A stretch of DNA of 64,000 bases, taken from positions 434,001 to 498,000 of the forward strand of contig NZ_VNHU01000001.1 in the NCBI RefSeq assembly GCF_008124785.1, in the 5' to 3' direction. Each line of letters begins with the position of its first letter. Within the stretch, counting starts at the first letter, position 1. Shown here piece by piece: positions 35,059-44,820 of the stretch. This DNA comes from Aquimarina intermedia. Lineage in GTDB: Bacteria > Bacteroidota > Bacteroidia > Flavobacteriales > Flavobacteriaceae. The notes below the pieces were generated by a model. That model was given only the letters and a program-made list of their open reading frames with translations, had not been told where the DNA came from and searched no databases. A program made the position numbers and the translations under genes.

Positions 35059-37179
35059 ATGGCAGTTTTAAATAAAATTAGACAACGTTCAGTTTTCTTA
35101 ATTGTGATTATCGCACTTGCGCTATTTTCATTTGTATTGGCAGATTTGATCCGTAATGGCGGAGCAATTTCTCAAAAATCTCAGAATACAATAGCAACAA
35201 TCAATGGAAATGATATCGATAGAACAGCGTTTGCTCAAAAGGTAGAGGCTGCATCCAGAAGTTTTGGAACGAACGGTTCTAGCATTCAAGCAGTAAATTA
35301 TGTTTGGAATCAAGAAGTTAGAGAAGTATTGTTCGATGAACAATTCGAAGAACTGGGGATCCAGGTTGGGGAGGATGAAGTAAATGTTCTCGTCCAAGAG
35401 TCATTAGCAAATAACCCTACATTTCAAAATGAAGCAGGAGTGTTCGATAAAGCTAAATTACAGGAATATGTTGCAAACGTTAAAGCGACATCACCTGAGG
35501 CATATCAACAATGGTTGGATTATGAGGCTTCTGTAAGTAAAGGAGCAAAAGAAGAAGCTTACCTGAATATGATTAAAGCGGGTGTTGGGGCTACATTGAG
35601 TGAAGGCGAACTTGCTTACAAAATGGAAAATGATAAAGTAGATATCAAATATGTGCAATTACCATATAGCAGTATTCCTGATACTGAGGTAACTGTTTCG
35701 GATGCAGAAATAGAAGCGTATATTGAGAAATATCCAAAACGTTATAAAGCGGATGCATCGAGAAGTCTACGTTACGTTGTATTTGAAGAAAAGCCAAGTG
35801 AAGAGGACGAAGCTGAGTTAAAAGAGGAAATTACTGCACTCCTTAATGATAGAGCCGAATTTAACAGTGCTACAAATACTACAGACACTATCAAAGGTCT
35901 AAGAAATACTGAGAATATTGAAGAGTTTATAAACGAAAATTCTGCGTTAAAATATAGTGACCGTTTCAGCTTTAAAAATAATGTATCTTCAGCTATTGCC
36001 GATGATGTATTTGAGGGTACTATTGGTGACGTTTTTGGACCGTATAAGGATGGTGAATATTACAAAGTGTCTAAAATTGTAGCCAAGGAAACTATGCCTG
36101 ACTCAACAAAAGCAAGTCATATCCTAATTTCCTGGAAAGGTTTAAATACTGCAGGTACAACTGAAAGAACAAAAGAAGAGGCTAAGAAACTTGCTGATAG
36201 TATTTTGGAAGTAGTGAAGTCTGACAAGGATAAGTTTGCAACCTTAGCTACAGAGTATTCTGCTGATTCTTCGAATAAGGATAAAGGAGGCGACTTAGGT
36301 TATTTTACACCTGGAACTATGGTAAAGCCTTTCAACGATTTTAGTTTTAATAACGGAAAAGGAGAGATAGGTGTTGTAGAGACAGCTTTTGGATATCATA
36401 TCGTAAGTATCGAAGATCAAACTGAAGCAAAAGCGGCGGTGAAGCTTGCAACACTTGCCAGAAAGATTGAATCTAGTGAAAAAACGATGAACACCATTTT
36501 TACTGAAACAACAAAGTTTCAAAAAGAAGCTAAGGATTCAGATTTCAGCGAGGCAGCCAAAGCAAAGAACTTAACCGTTCGCCCGGTAAATAAAATTAAA
36601 GAATTAGAAGAAAACATACCTGGTTTAGGAGCACAGCGTAGTGTTGTACAATGGGCTTTTAATGAAGACACCAATGTAGGTGATATTAAGCGTTTTGATG
36701 TGCCAGCAGGATATATTGTAGTACAACTTACGGCAAGTACTGAAAAAGGTTTAATGAGCGCTGCTGATGCTTCAATGACAGTGAAGCCTATTTTGTTAAA
36801 AAATAAAAAAGCAGAACTACTGAAAAATAAAATATCAGGTACTACTTTAGATGCAATTGCTAGTAAACAAGGGCAAACGGTAAAAACAGCATCTGCACTT
36901 AACATGACCACGCCAACTATTAGCGGTGCCGGGACAGAGCCTAGAGTTGTAGGCGCTGCATTTGCAATGGCTGAAGGTCAAGTTTCAAATCCGATTCAAG
37001 GTAATAACGGAGTGTATGTTATTGAAGTTGTTAAAAAGACACCTGCGATCAAACTTGATACTTATAAAAGTTATGCAAATCAAACCTCGAAAACGCAGGT
37101 TAACGCAGTAAACTCTCGTGTGTTTAATGCATTAAAAGATGCTGCGGATATCGAAGATAAAAGAGCCAAATTTTATTAA
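35059..37179 (+). CDS. PpiD/SurA-like periplasmic peptidyl-prolyl isomerase
   Basis: A 706-residue protein anchored by one N-terminal helix (VFLIVIIALALFSFVLADLI). A SurA_N-type chaperone region fills about residues 35-260 and a parvulin rotamase domain lies near 345-455 (SKATSHILISW-type start KASHILISWKGL and GGDLGYFTPGTMVKPFNDFSF). It assists folding of outer-membrane proteins at the periplasmic face. Its length and single anchor match PpiD more than SurA. It is monocistronic, with its own promoter and terminator. Confidence 0.88.
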   Translation: MAVLNKIRQRSVFLIVIIALALFSFVLADLIRNGGAISQKSQNTIATINGNDIDRTAFAQKVEAASRSFGTNGSSIQAVNYVWNQEVREVLFDEQFEELGIQVGEDEVNVLVQESLANNPTFQNEAGVFDKAKLQEYVANVKATSPEAYQQWLDYEASVSKGAKEEAYLNMIKAGVGATLSEGELAYKMENDKVDIKYVQLPYSSIPDTEVTVSDAEIEAYIEKYPKRYKADASRSLRYVVFEEKPSEEDEAELKEEITALLNDRAEFNSATNTTDTIKGLRNTENIEEFINENSALKYSDRFSFKNNVSSAIADDVFEGTIGDVFGPYKDGEYYKVSKIVAKETMPDSTKASHILISWKGLNTAGTTERTKEEAKKLADSILEVVKSDKDKFATLATEYSADSSNKDKGGDLGYFTPGTMVKPFNDFSFNNGKGEIGVVETAFGYHIVSIEDQTEAKAAVKLATLARKIESSEKTMNTIFTETTKFQKEAKDSDFSEAAKAKNLTVRPVNKIKELEENIPGLGAQRSVVQWAFNEDTNVGDIKRFDVPAGYIVVQLTASTEKGLMSAADASMTVKPILLKNKKAELLKNKISGTTLDAIASKQGQTVKTASALNMTTPTISGAGTEPRVVGAAFAMAEGQVSNPIQGNNGVYVIEVVKKTPAIKLDTYKSYANQTSKTQVNAVNSRVFNALKDAADIEDKRAKFY

Positions 37180-37211
37180 GGAGCTATAATTAGTATAGCA
37201 TATAAGGCATA

Positions 37212-37247
37212 AAAAGAGCCCCGAAGAATTTTCTTCGGGGCTCTTTT
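37212..37247. terminator. Bidirectional terminator between ppiD and galE
   Basis: AAAAGAGCCCCGAAGAA pairs with TTCTTCGGGGCTCTTTT in a near-perfect stem of about 15 bp with an A-run on one side and a T-run on the other. It can terminate both convergent genes. Confidence 0.92.
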
Positions 37248-37274
37248 GTATTTGTTTTTAGTCGTTCTTGAGGT

Positions 37275-38291
37275 TTAAGAACGAACCTTTTGCTCCCATT
37301 TCCAGGCAGAAGCTAATGCATCATCTAAGCTGCTCTCAGCTTTCCAGCCTAATTCTGTATTCGCATTGGATGTGTCTGCATACGCTGCGGTGATATCGCC
37401 TTCACGTCTTCCAACAATTTTATAGTTTAATTTTTTATCGGATACGGTTTCAAATGAATTAATTACTTCTAGCACGGTACTGCCTGTACCGGTTCCTACA
37501 TTGAACACTTCAAAATTGGTAAGATTAGTCTTTTCTAATAATCGTTGTAGTGCAATTACATGTGCTTTGGCAAGATCCACAACATGAATGTAATCTCGTA
37601 TACACGTGCCGTCACTTGTCGGATAATCATCTCCGTACACAGAAAGCTGATCTCTCATACCAATGGCTGTTTGGGTGATATACGGAATTAAATTTTGTGG
37701 AACTCCGATAGGTAACTCACCGATCTCAGCAGTGGGATGTGCTCCAATGGGATTAAAATAACGCAAGGCTATAGCGTTGAGATTTGTCTTAACTTTACAA
37801 GTGTCTCTTATTATTTCTTCCCCGATTTGTTTCGTATTTCCATAAGGAGATTCTGCCGGTTTGACCGGAGCGTTTTCTGTAATAGGAAGTTCATCAGCTT
37901 GACCGTAAACTGTACAAGAGGAACTAAAAATAAAATTAGCTATCTGTAAGTTCTGTAACTCTTGTAAAAGATAGACTAGAGTAGCAATATTATTTTCATA
38001 ATATAGCAACGGATTTTCGACGCTTTCTCCAACAGCTTTTGAAGCTGCGAAGTGAATCACACCGTTAATATCAGTATGTCGCTTAAAAAAGTCTTGCACT
38101 TTGGATTTATCGCGTAGATCAAACTGCTCAAATTCGGGTTGTGTGTTAGTAATTTTTGTGATGCCTGCAAGTACCTCTACCGAAGAATTGGAGCAGTTAT
38201 CAATAATCACAACTTCGTACCCTTTATTTTGAAGCTCAACTACCGTATGAGATCCAATAAAACCGAGACCTCCGGTTACTAAAATTTTCAT
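37275..38291 (-). CDS. galE: UDP-glucose 4-epimerase
   Basis: A 338-residue extended SDR. NAD motif GGLGFIGSHTVVEL at the N terminus, catalytic Ser in FIFSSSCTVYG and YxxxK in SPYGNTKQIGEE (Tyr-Gly-Asn-Thr-Lys), plus RYFNPIGAHPTAEIGE typical of GalE. It interconverts UDP-glucose and UDP-galactose for polysaccharide synthesis. It is a single-gene unit with a clear promoter. Confidence 0.95.
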   Translation of the reverse strand: MKILVTGGLGFIGSHTVVELQNKGYEVVIIDNCSNSSVEVLAGITKITNTQPEFEQFDLRDKSKVQDFFKRHTDINGVIHFAASKAVGESVENPLLYYENNIATLVYLLQELQNLQIANFIFSSSCTVYGQADELPITENAPVKPAESPYGNTKQIGEEIIRDTCKVKTNLNAIALRYFNPIGAHPTAEIGELPIGVPQNLIPYITQTAIGMRDQLSVYGDDYPTSDGTCIRDYIHVVDLAKAHVIALQRLLEKTNLTNFEVFNVGTGTGSTVLEVINSFETVSDKKLNYKIVGRREGDITAAYADTSNANTELGWKAESSLDDALASAWKWEQKVRS

Positions 38292-38343
38292 TTATTAATT
38301 TTTCAATGGCTATGGATGTAACTTATCCATATTGGTTAGGTTA

Positions 38344-38372
38344 CAAATGTATAAAATCGAGTGCTCTTCAAA
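38344..38372 (-). promoter_or_regulatory. galE promoter
   Basis: On the minus strand TTTG (38372-38369), a 17-base spacer and TACATTTG (38351-38344) match the full Bacteroidota consensus. The leader to the galE ATG is about 45 bases. Confidence 0.75.
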
Positions 38373-38450
38373 TCAACAAACAACGTTAGGGAGTGTTATC
38401 TTTTTGCCAAAATTGATAAAATAAGATACATCGTTGAAGTGAACCTACGT

Positions 38451-38489
38451 AAAAAGACAAGGTCAGGAGTATCCTGACCTTGTCTTTTT
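38451..38489. terminator. Strong bidirectional hairpin terminator after the GAF gene
   Basis: An 18-bp perfect stem (arms 38451-38468 and 38472-38489, core GACAAGGTCAGGA) with a GTA loop, flanked by A and T runs. On the minus strand it ends the GAF gene, whose stop is at 38506. Confidence 0.93.
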
Positions 38490-38505
38490 ATGGTAAATTT
38501 GAAAG

Positions 38506-38961
38506 TTATAAGATTTGTGAGACTCTCTTATTTACAAACTCTAAAAATCGCTCATCCTCTTCGGTAAAAGGATCAGGGGTGTCAGAATCGATGTCGATTT
38601 GACCAATATTCGCTCCGTCCTTAAACATAGGAATAACAATTTCAGATTTTACCGAAATGCTACATGCAATATAGTTATCTTGTGCCTGAACATCCGGAAC
38701 AACAAAATTTTCATTCGATACCGCCACTTGTCCACAGATTCCTTTTCCAAAAGGAATGATCTCATGATCTGTAGGAGCTCCGACATACGTTCTTAATTTC
38801 AGCTCCTCTTTATCTCCGTTTTTGAAATAAAATCCAACCCAGTTATAGTAGGTAACATTATCCTTCAGTAATTGGCAAATAGCCCGCAGTTTTTCATCAG
38901 TAGAAAGTTTCTGAGTTTCAATAATTGTATCAACTTCAGGTTTTAGTGCTTCTAAGGTCAT
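38506..38961 (-). CDS. GAF-domain protein, free Met-(R)-sulfoxide reductase-like
   Basis: A 151-residue single GAF domain: NVTYYNWVGFYFKNGDKEELKLRTYVG, PFGKGICGQVAVSNENFVVPDVQAQDNYIACSISVKSEIVIPMFKDG, GQIDIDSDTPDPFTEEDERFLE. This is the fRMsr-type arrangement. The catalytic family uses three Cys; here only GICGQ and IACS are evident, so activity should be tested rather than assumed. Confidence 0.85.
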   Translation of the reverse strand: MTLEALKPEVDTIIETQKLSTDEKLRAICQLLKDNVTYYNWVGFYFKNGDKEELKLRTYVGAPTDHEIIPFGKGICGQVAVSNENFVVPDVQAQDNYIACSISVKSEIVIPMFKDGANIGQIDIDSDTPDPFTEEDERFLEFVNKRVSQIL

Positions 38962-38977
38962 AGATCAAAATTTGATG

Positions 38978-38985
38978 CAAAAATA
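38978..38985 (-). promoter_or_regulatory. -7 box of the GAF gene
   Basis: Reads TATTTTTG on the minus strand, an exact TAnnTTTG, 16 bases before ATG 38961. No -33 TTG at standard spacing. Confidence 0.55.
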
Positions 38986-39061
38986 TTTATTATTTCTTAG
39001 AATCGATCGCTTAAGTCATTCTATTGTTATGTTAAAATAAATCGATATTGAAATTATTACG

Positions 39062-39069
39062 TACTTTTG
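39062..39069 (+). promoter_or_regulatory. -7 box of the HYC_CC_PP gene, near-leaderless
   Basis: TACTTTTG, exact consensus, ends five bases before ATG 39075. It lies downstream of the in-frame ATG at 39048, so translation must begin at 39075. Confidence 0.65.
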
Positions 39070-39074
39070 TATTA

Positions 39075-39494
39075 ATGAAAAATGCTTTTCGAAATATTAT
39101 TTCGGTTCTACTTGCGGTTTTAGTTTTGTCTTCAACACTATCTTTTACCGTATCTAAGCATTACTGCGGAAATTTCTTGGTTGATACGGCTATTTTTACG
39201 CCTGCTAGAACCTGTGGTATGGAGGCCGAACTTCAATCCATATCTCCCTCAAAAACGTTAGTTCACAAAACACCTTGTTGTAAGGACACATTGCAGGTGG
39301 TTAAGGGACAAGATGAATTGAAAAACGCATTTGATATCCTTGACTTCAAAAAGCTGGTATTTACGCAGACTACTCAAAGTGCGTATCACAACTTTCTGAA
39401 ACCAATTGAGAGTACACCAATATTTTGCTCAAAATATTCACCGCCACCCATCATCAGGAACTTCACCCAATGGTATGGTACTTTTCTAATTTAA
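39075..39494 (+). CDS. HYC_CC_PP family exported protein
   Basis: A 139-residue protein with a signal peptide and the name-giving motifs of this Bacteroidota family: SKHYCGN (HYC), TPCCKDT (CC) and a Pro-rich C terminus (KYSPPPIIRN). Such genes are found beside metal-efflux loci and may bind copper or related metals through the Cys and His; that is inference. ATG 39075 is chosen over 39048 because of the promoter. It opens the copper region. Confidence 0.85.
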   Translation: MKNAFRNIISVLLAVLVLSSTLSFTVSKHYCGNFLVDTAIFTPARTCGMEAELQSISPSKTLVHKTPCCKDTLQVVKGQDELKNAFDILDFKKLVFTQTTQSAYHNFLKPIESTPIFCSKYSPPPIIRNFTQWYGTFLI

Positions 39495-39761
39495 GATGCT
39501 AAGAGTGCGATAGGTGTTTTACCCCTGTTGTGAGCTATGTGTAAATATCATAGTATTTTGAGAGATAAATTTTAAAATACTTTAGAGAGCACCGTCATCT
39601 ATCCTTTAACGTTCGATCTATCTTTTAAAGCTTTGCAAAGATAGTTTGCATGAGGGAAATTCTTTACAAGGATAGATCTGAGTCATAGAATTAAGTTTTG
39701 TGGTTTTTAACCCGGATAGAAATGATTGTTTTTCTAAGATCAATAAATTTATAAAAGTAAC
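39495..39761. other. Regulatory-looking region with repeated GATAGA/TCTATC sites
   Basis: The 267 bases before the tolC-like gene hold five copies of a TCTATC/GATAG-type motif: ATCTATCC 39597-39604, GATCTATC 39615-39622, AAAGATAG 39637-39644, GGATAGATC 39670-39678 and GGATAGA 39714-39720. CTATCTTT/AAAGATAG (39618-39625/39637-39644) form an inverted repeat, and AGTATTTT/AAAATACT lies at 39552-39581. No coding frame or RND-pump remnant is visible. Confidence 0.5.
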
Positions 39762-41030
39762 ATGACGCAATTGAATACAATTTTTTATATAAACGAAAGG
39801 CCGGCACTTGGTGTTGGTTTTATTCTCTTGTTTTCCATGCTTAATATTAGTTTGGGTATTGCGCAAACCCTTCAGGATTATCAGGAAGAAGCTGTACAGA
39901 ACAATCCTGAATTGAAAGCTTTGCAGTATAATCTGGATCTAAGTGAAGAACGGATAAATGAAGCAGGAAGTTTACCCAATACCACTGTGTCAGCTGGCTA
40001 TTTTGTGCAAGAGGCTGAGACCAGAACCGGTGCTCAGAAAGCGAGATTTAGTGCACAACAAATGGTACCTTTATTTGGAGTGCTAAATGCTAAAAAAGAT
40101 GCCGCCAGACAGATGAGCTTGGTTGAAATGAATAGACTGGAAACTGCTAAAAGCAAACTTTTCTTAAGTCTTAAACGAACATACTATACGCTATATGCCC
40201 TAAATGCCAAGCAGCAAATTTTACACGAACGGTATAAATTATTAGAAACATATAAGGAGATCGGTTTGACAGCACTTACTGCAAATCGTGCAACCGCGGT
40301 TGATATTTTAAAAATTAATATCGCTTTAAATGAGGTTCGTAATCAAGAGGAAATACTTAAGGGAGAAAAATTATCAACCCAAAAAGAATTTAATAGTCTT
40401 CTTAACCGCGATGGATTTGATCCAGTATATGTGGTCGATAATCTTTTTATTCCGGAGGAAGAACCTACTATGCTTATGGAAGAAATAAATAATCATCCAG
40501 AACTCACGGCTTATGAATACCAAACCAATGTAATTGAGGCTAAGCTAAAACTAAACAATAAAGAAGCGCTGCCGGCTTTGGGGTTTGGACTTGATTATGT
40601 AATTGTGCAAGAACGATCGGATATGATAGTACCGGATAACGGAAAAGATATTGTAATGCCTATGGTTTCTATGTCTATCCCTTTATTTGCTAAAAAATAT
40701 AGATCACAATCCAAACAATTTGCCTTAGAGCAGGATAAAGTTATGCAACAATATGATGCTGCACAAAATCTATTAGAAAATCGTTTGGAGCGCGCTATCA
40801 ATGAGCGAATCACATCGAGAATCAATTATAATACACAACAAGAAAATATCGAGCAGGCACGTCAAGTTGAACAAATCCTTCGAACTGGCTATACAACTTC
40901 CCAAATTGATTTTGATGAGTTACTTGATATTCAAAAAATGATATTAGATTTTGAATATAAAAAGATTGATGCTATAAAACAATACTACATACAAACCGCA
41001 GAGATCACCTATTTAAACGTCAGTGAATAA
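39762..41030 (+). CDS. TolC-family outer-membrane efflux protein (CusC-like)
   Basis: A 422-residue protein with a signal sequence (about residues 15-35), followed by two long helical/OEP repeats: QEEAVQNNPELKALQYNLDLSEERINEAG and EEINNHPELTAYEYQTNVIEAKLKLNNKEALPALGFGLDYV. It forms an outer-membrane exit duct trimer. In the copper cluster it should partner the CusB-like adaptor at 46175, although no RND pump gene lies between. Confidence 0.9.
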   Translation: MTQLNTIFYINERPALGVGFILLFSMLNISLGIAQTLQDYQEEAVQNNPELKALQYNLDLSEERINEAGSLPNTTVSAGYFVQEAETRTGAQKARFSAQQMVPLFGVLNAKKDAARQMSLVEMNRLETAKSKLFLSLKRTYYTLYALNAKQQILHERYKLLETYKEIGLTALTANRATAVDILKINIALNEVRNQEEILKGEKLSTQKEFNSLLNRDGFDPVYVVDNLFIPEEEPTMLMEEINNHPELTAYEYQTNVIEAKLKLNNKEALPALGFGLDYVIVQERSDMIVPDNGKDIVMPMVSMSIPLFAKKYRSQSKQFALEQDKVMQQYDAAQNLLENRLERAINERITSRINYNTQQENIEQARQVEQILRTGYTTSQIDFDELLDIQKMILDFEYKKIDAIKQYYIQTAEITYLNVSE

Positions 41031-41058
41031 GTATAAAACCATAATAAATTAAATAAAC

Positions 41059-41631
41059 ATGATAAAAAGAATGATTTTAAAAACAACAGTACTACTTGCA
41101 GGATCAATATTATTTTTTTCTTGCGCAAAAGAAAAGAAAACACACGAGACTCAGATACATCATGAAACTGTAGAGGCAGTTGAAGAGGAGGGTGTAAATT
41201 ATAATGTTACAGATGATCGGACGGCCATCAAATTTGAAAATGAGATGGTGAGCAGTCTATATACGCACTATTTAGCAATCAAAGGAGCTTTGGTAAATTC
41301 GAATCCAAAAGATGCGATGACGCACGCAAAAGCGTTATCAAACACGATTTCTGAGGATGAAAATTTTAAACAATTGAAGGCTACAGCAGAATTAATGGCG
41401 CTCACAACAGATATTGCAAAACAGCGTGATTTTTTTAGCACCCTTACAGATGAAACGATAAAGGTAATTAGTCAGGCTAAAATTGCTTCTGGTGAAGTAT
41501 ATAAGCAATTCTGCCCTATGGCATTTGATGGTAATGGAGGATATTGGTTGTCAGATTCCAAAGAAATTCGTAACCCATATTACGGAAACAGAATGTTGAA
41601 ATGTGGAAGTGTAAAAGCAACTATAGAATAA
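41059..41631 (+). CDS. DUF3347 lipoprotein (copper-binding type)
   Basis: A 190-residue lipoprotein (lipobox LFFSC, Cys22) with a His-rich linker (THETQIHHE) and a helical DUF3347 domain at about residues 55-188. Its C-terminal motif QFCPMAFDGNGGYWLSDSKEIRNPYYGNRMLKCG has Cys152, Met154, Met179 and Cys182 as likely Cu(I) ligands. The same domain forms the C terminus of the CusB-like protein at 46175. It lies 28 bases after the tolC-like gene. Confidence 0.88.
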   Translation: MIKRMILKTTVLLAGSILFFSCAKEKKTHETQIHHETVEAVEEEGVNYNVTDDRTAIKFENEMVSSLYTHYLAIKGALVNSNPKDAMTHAKALSNTISEDENFKQLKATAELMALTTDIAKQRDFFSTLTDETIKVISQAKIASGEVYKQFCPMAFDGNGGYWLSDSKEIRNPYYGNRMLKCGSVKATIE

Positions 41632-41668
41632 AAACCATAGAAAGATTCTAAAAGACTCTAAAAGAGCG

Positions 41669-42235
41669 ATGGAAAAAGTGTTACACATAAAAAATATGGT
41701 TTGCGATCGCTGTATACTGGTGGTAAACCAGATTTTTGAGACTTTAGAGATTCCCTTAATTTCTTTAGAATTAGGCGTAGCAGTTATCGCTCTCAAAAAC
41801 GCATCTTCTTTGGATAGCATTGATCAAGCTTTAGAAGAAAAAGGCTTTGTTCGTGTCTTAAAAGAGCACGCGCAATTGACCAATGCCATTAAAGGAGTTC
41901 TTATAGCAACAATGGACGGAGAAAATAGAATCCCTAATGAAAACATATCTTCTTATTTAGTAGAAAAACTTGGCAAAGATTATGGGCAACTTAGTAAATG
42001 TTTTAGCAGGGTTGAGAAAATGACAATTGAAAAATATTGGATACAACTAAGAGTTGAAAAAGCCAAAGAGTATATCCAGATGGGAACTATGAATTTTTCT
42101 GAAATAGGGTACGCACTAAATTATAAAAGTAGTAGTCATCTAGCATCCCAATTTAAGATGATAGTTGGGGTAAGCATGAGTGAATACCGAAAAAGTGAAC
42201 ATTGGAACCGTAGAGCTTTAGACCAAATTATATAA
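41669..42235 (+). CDS. HMA-AraC fusion regulator
   Basis: A 188-residue protein. Residues 1-65 are an HMA-like ferredoxin fold with the metal motif MVCDRC (Cys12, Cys15), and residues about 85-185 are an AraC DNA-binding domain (YGQLSKCFSRVEKMTIEKYWIQLRVEKAKEYIQMGTMNFSEIGYALNYKSSSHLASQFKMIVGVSMSEYRK). The usual AraC sensor is thus replaced by a metallochaperone-like fold, suggesting direct copper sensing and control of the surrounding genes. Confidence 0.87.
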   Translation: MEKVLHIKNMVCDRCILVVNQIFETLEIPLISLELGVAVIALKNASSLDSIDQALEEKGFVRVLKEHAQLTNAIKGVLIATMDGENRIPNENISSYLVEKLGKDYGQLSKCFSRVEKMTIEKYWIQLRVEKAKEYIQMGTMNFSEIGYALNYKSSSHLASQFKMIVGVSMSEYRKSEHWNRRALDQII

Positions 42236-42307
42236 AAATGAACCATAACTTCGTAAAACAGCTTAGTGGGGATATGCTAATTTTGTAGTGGTAAAAAAAG
42301 AAGTAAA

Positions 42308-44809
42308 ATGAAGCACACTTATAAAATTCAGGGGATGAGCTGTAATGGCTGCCGAGCTCATGTTGAAAAGACACTGAGTACAATTGATCATGTTGAAAAA
42401 GTAATGGTGAGTCTTGAAGATGCCGAAGCAACGATAGAAATGGCGAAGCATATTCCGATTACAACTTTCCAAAAAGCGTTAGATACGGATGGGGGTGGCT
42501 ATGCAATAGCTTTACCGGGACAGGAATTCATATCATCTCATGCAACAAATAAAAAACCATCAGATGGTAAAGGGACCGGTGTTTTTTATTGCCCCATGCA
42601 TTGTGAAGGAGAAAAAACGTATGATCAACCAGGAGATTGTCCTGTGTGCGGAATGGATTTGGTAGAAGAGATTAGTTTGAAATCTCCAGTAACACAATAC
42701 ACATGTCCTATGCACCCGGAGGTTGTCGAAGATGCACCGGGAGATTGTCCTATCTGCGGAATGGATCTTGTTCCTATAAAAGCAGATGCGAGTGCAGAAG
42801 AGAAGAACTACAAACGACTGCTAAAAAAGCTATGGATAGCGAGTGCCTTTACATTACCGATTTTTCTAATCGCTATGTCAGAAATGATACCGGGTAATCT
42901 GTTGTATGATTGGATGGACATGGTGTACTGGAATTGGATACAACTGTTTTTATCACTGCCCGTTGTATTTTATGCAACTTGGATGTTTTTTGAACGTGCC
43001 TATCGATCTATCGTTACCTGGAATCTCAATATGTTCACCTTAATCGGTATTGGAGCAGGGATTGCCTGGGTCTTTAGTGTTTTTGGCTTATTATTCCCCG
43101 ATTTTTTTCCGTCTCAATTTAAATCGCATCACGGGACAGTGCATGTGTATTTTGAAGCTGCAACGGTAATTTTGACTTTAGTGCTTCTGGGTCAGGTATT
43201 AGAAGCACGGGCACATAGTAAAACGAACAGCGCAGTAAAAGAGCTGCTTAAACTGGCACCAAATATCGCTTACAGAGTTACAGACGGTGAGGAAGAGCGC
43301 ATACAAATAGATCAAATCGTTATTGGAGATCGATTACGTGTAAAACCAGGAGATAAAATTCCTGTAGACGGTCGTATCGATGAAGGTACCAGCACTGTAG
43401 ATGAATCGATGATTACCGGCGAACCTATTCCTGTAGATAAGAATGTTGGAGATATGGTGCGTTCGGGTACTATCAATGGAACGCAATCTTTTGTAATGTT
43501 GGCAGAAAAGGTAGGAAATGACACCCTTTTGTCTCAAATTATCGAAATGGTGAATAAAGCCAGTAGGAGTCAAGCGCCAATTCAAAAACTTGCAGATAAA
43601 ATTTCCGGATATTTTGTTCCGGCGGTAGTAGTTAGTGCTATCATTACTTTTATAGTCTGGATACTTGTCGGACCCGACCCGGCATATGTCTATGCGCTGG
43701 TAAATGGTATAGCTGTGTTGATAATCGCATGCCCTTGTGCCTTGGGCTTGGCAACACCCATGTCCGTTATGGTTGGTGTGGGTAAAGGAGCGCAATCCGG
43801 CATATTAATTAAGAACGCAGAAGCCTTACAGAAGTTAAATACCATTGATACCTTAATTGTAGATAAAACCGGAACCATAACCGAAGGAAAACCTTCAGTA
43901 GAGGATGTCGTATCTGTTTCTGATAGGTATTCAAAAAAAGAAGTGTTGCAATATATTGTTTCCCTGAACCAACATAGTGAACACCCGTTAGCAGAAGCTA
44001 CCGTTCAATATGCAAAACAACAGAACATAACAGCATTTGAAACTGAGAAATTCACTTCGATTACAGGAAAAGGAGTGACAGGAACCACTTCAGGAAAAAA
44101 GTTAGCTTTAGGAAATGAGAAGTTGATGATTGAAGTAAATGCTTCGCTATCAAAGGAACTGAATAGTAGTGTCATTCAGGAACAACGACGCGGTAAGACA
44201 GTATCCTATCTTTCTGTTGATGGTATAGCGGTAGGATTTGTGGTGATCAGTGATGCTATTAAGAAAACCAGTAAAGAAGCTATTGCGACATTAATAGCCA
44301 AAGGTATTGACGTCATTATGTTGACTGGGGATAATGAAGATACTGCGAGGGCTGTTGCATCAACCTTAGATCTTACGGATTTTAAAGCAGAAATGTTGCC
44401 TCAGGATAAGTTGTCAGTGGTAGAAAATCTACAGAAGAAAGGAAAAAAAGTAGCGATGGCTGGAGACGGTATCAACGATGCACCTGCACTAGCACAAAGT
44501 AATGTAGGAATTGCTATGGGAACCGGAACCGATGTAGCAATTGAAAGTGCAGAATTAACCTTAGTAAAAGGAGATTTACAAGGGATCGTAAAAGCACGAA
44601 ACCTTAGTCATAAGGTGATGGGTAATATCAAACAAAATTTGTTTTTTGCCTTAATTTATAATGTGGTTGGAATACCTGTAGCGGCGGGGGTTTTGTTTCC
44701 TTTTTTCGGAATCTTATTATCTCCGATGATTGCCGCCTTAGCAATGAGTTTTAGTTCGGTTTCAGTAATTGCAAATTCATTAAGATTAAAAGCTGCAAAA
44801 ATTAATTAA
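42308..44809 (+). CDS. copA: copper-translocating P1B-type ATPase with two HMBD modules
   Basis: An 833-residue ATPase. N-terminal HMA domain with MSCNGC (Cys12, Cys15), then two heavy-metal-binding modules (residues 94-120 and 131-158, each with CPMH...GDCP(V/I)CGMDL), eight membrane helices with CPC at 475-477, TGEP in the actuator, DKTGT with phospho-acceptor Asp519, SEHPL and GDGINDAP. It exports Cu(I) from the cytosol. It follows the HMA-AraC gene by 72 bases and shares its operon direction. Confidence 0.95.
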   Translation: MKHTYKIQGMSCNGCRAHVEKTLSTIDHVEKVMVSLEDAEATIEMAKHIPITTFQKALDTDGGGYAIALPGQEFISSHATNKKPSDGKGTGVFYCPMHCEGEKTYDQPGDCPVCGMDLVEEISLKSPVTQYTCPMHPEVVEDAPGDCPICGMDLVPIKADASAEEKNYKRLLKKLWIASAFTLPIFLIAMSEMIPGNLLYDWMDMVYWNWIQLFLSLPVVFYATWMFFERAYRSIVTWNLNMFTLIGIGAGIAWVFSVFGLLFPDFFPSQFKSHHGTVHVYFEAATVILTLVLLGQVLEARAHSKTNSAVKELLKLAPNIAYRVTDGEEERIQIDQIVIGDRLRVKPGDKIPVDGRIDEGTSTVDESMITGEPIPVDKNVGDMVRSGTINGTQSFVMLAEKVGNDTLLSQIIEMVNKASRSQAPIQKLADKISGYFVPAVVVSAIITFIVWILVGPDPAYVYALVNGIAVLIIACPCALGLATPMSVMVGVGKGAQSGILIKNAEALQKLNTIDTLIVDKTGTITEGKPSVEDVVSVSDRYSKKEVLQYIVSLNQHSEHPLAEATVQYAKQQNITAFETEKFTSITGKGVTGTTSGKKLALGNEKLMIEVNASLSKELNSSVIQEQRRGKTVSYLSVDGIAVGFVVISDAIKKTSKEAIATLIAKGIDVIMLTGDNEDTARAVASTLDLTDFKAEMLPQDKLSVVENLQKKGKKVAMAGDGINDAPALAQSNVGIAMGTGTDVAIESAELTLVKGDLQGIVKARNLSHKVMGNIKQNLFFALIYNVVGIPVAAGVLFPFFGILLSPMIAALAMSFSSVSVIANSLRLKAAKIN

Positions 44810-44820
44810 TAATAAATAAG

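Noticed and set aside
39048..39077. ATG 39048 as start of the HYC_CC_PP protein
   Set aside because: An exact -7 promoter box lies at 39062-39069, downstream of that codon, and the signal peptide is cleaner from 39075.
39495..39761. Remnant of a cusA RND pump gene
   Set aside because: The 267 bases have no frame with RND motifs in any reading direction; too short to judge a deletion scar.
39618..39866. 82-residue minus-strand frame over the tolC start
   Set aside because: It overlaps the tolC signal sequence, has no recognisable motif and no promoter; most likely a shadow.
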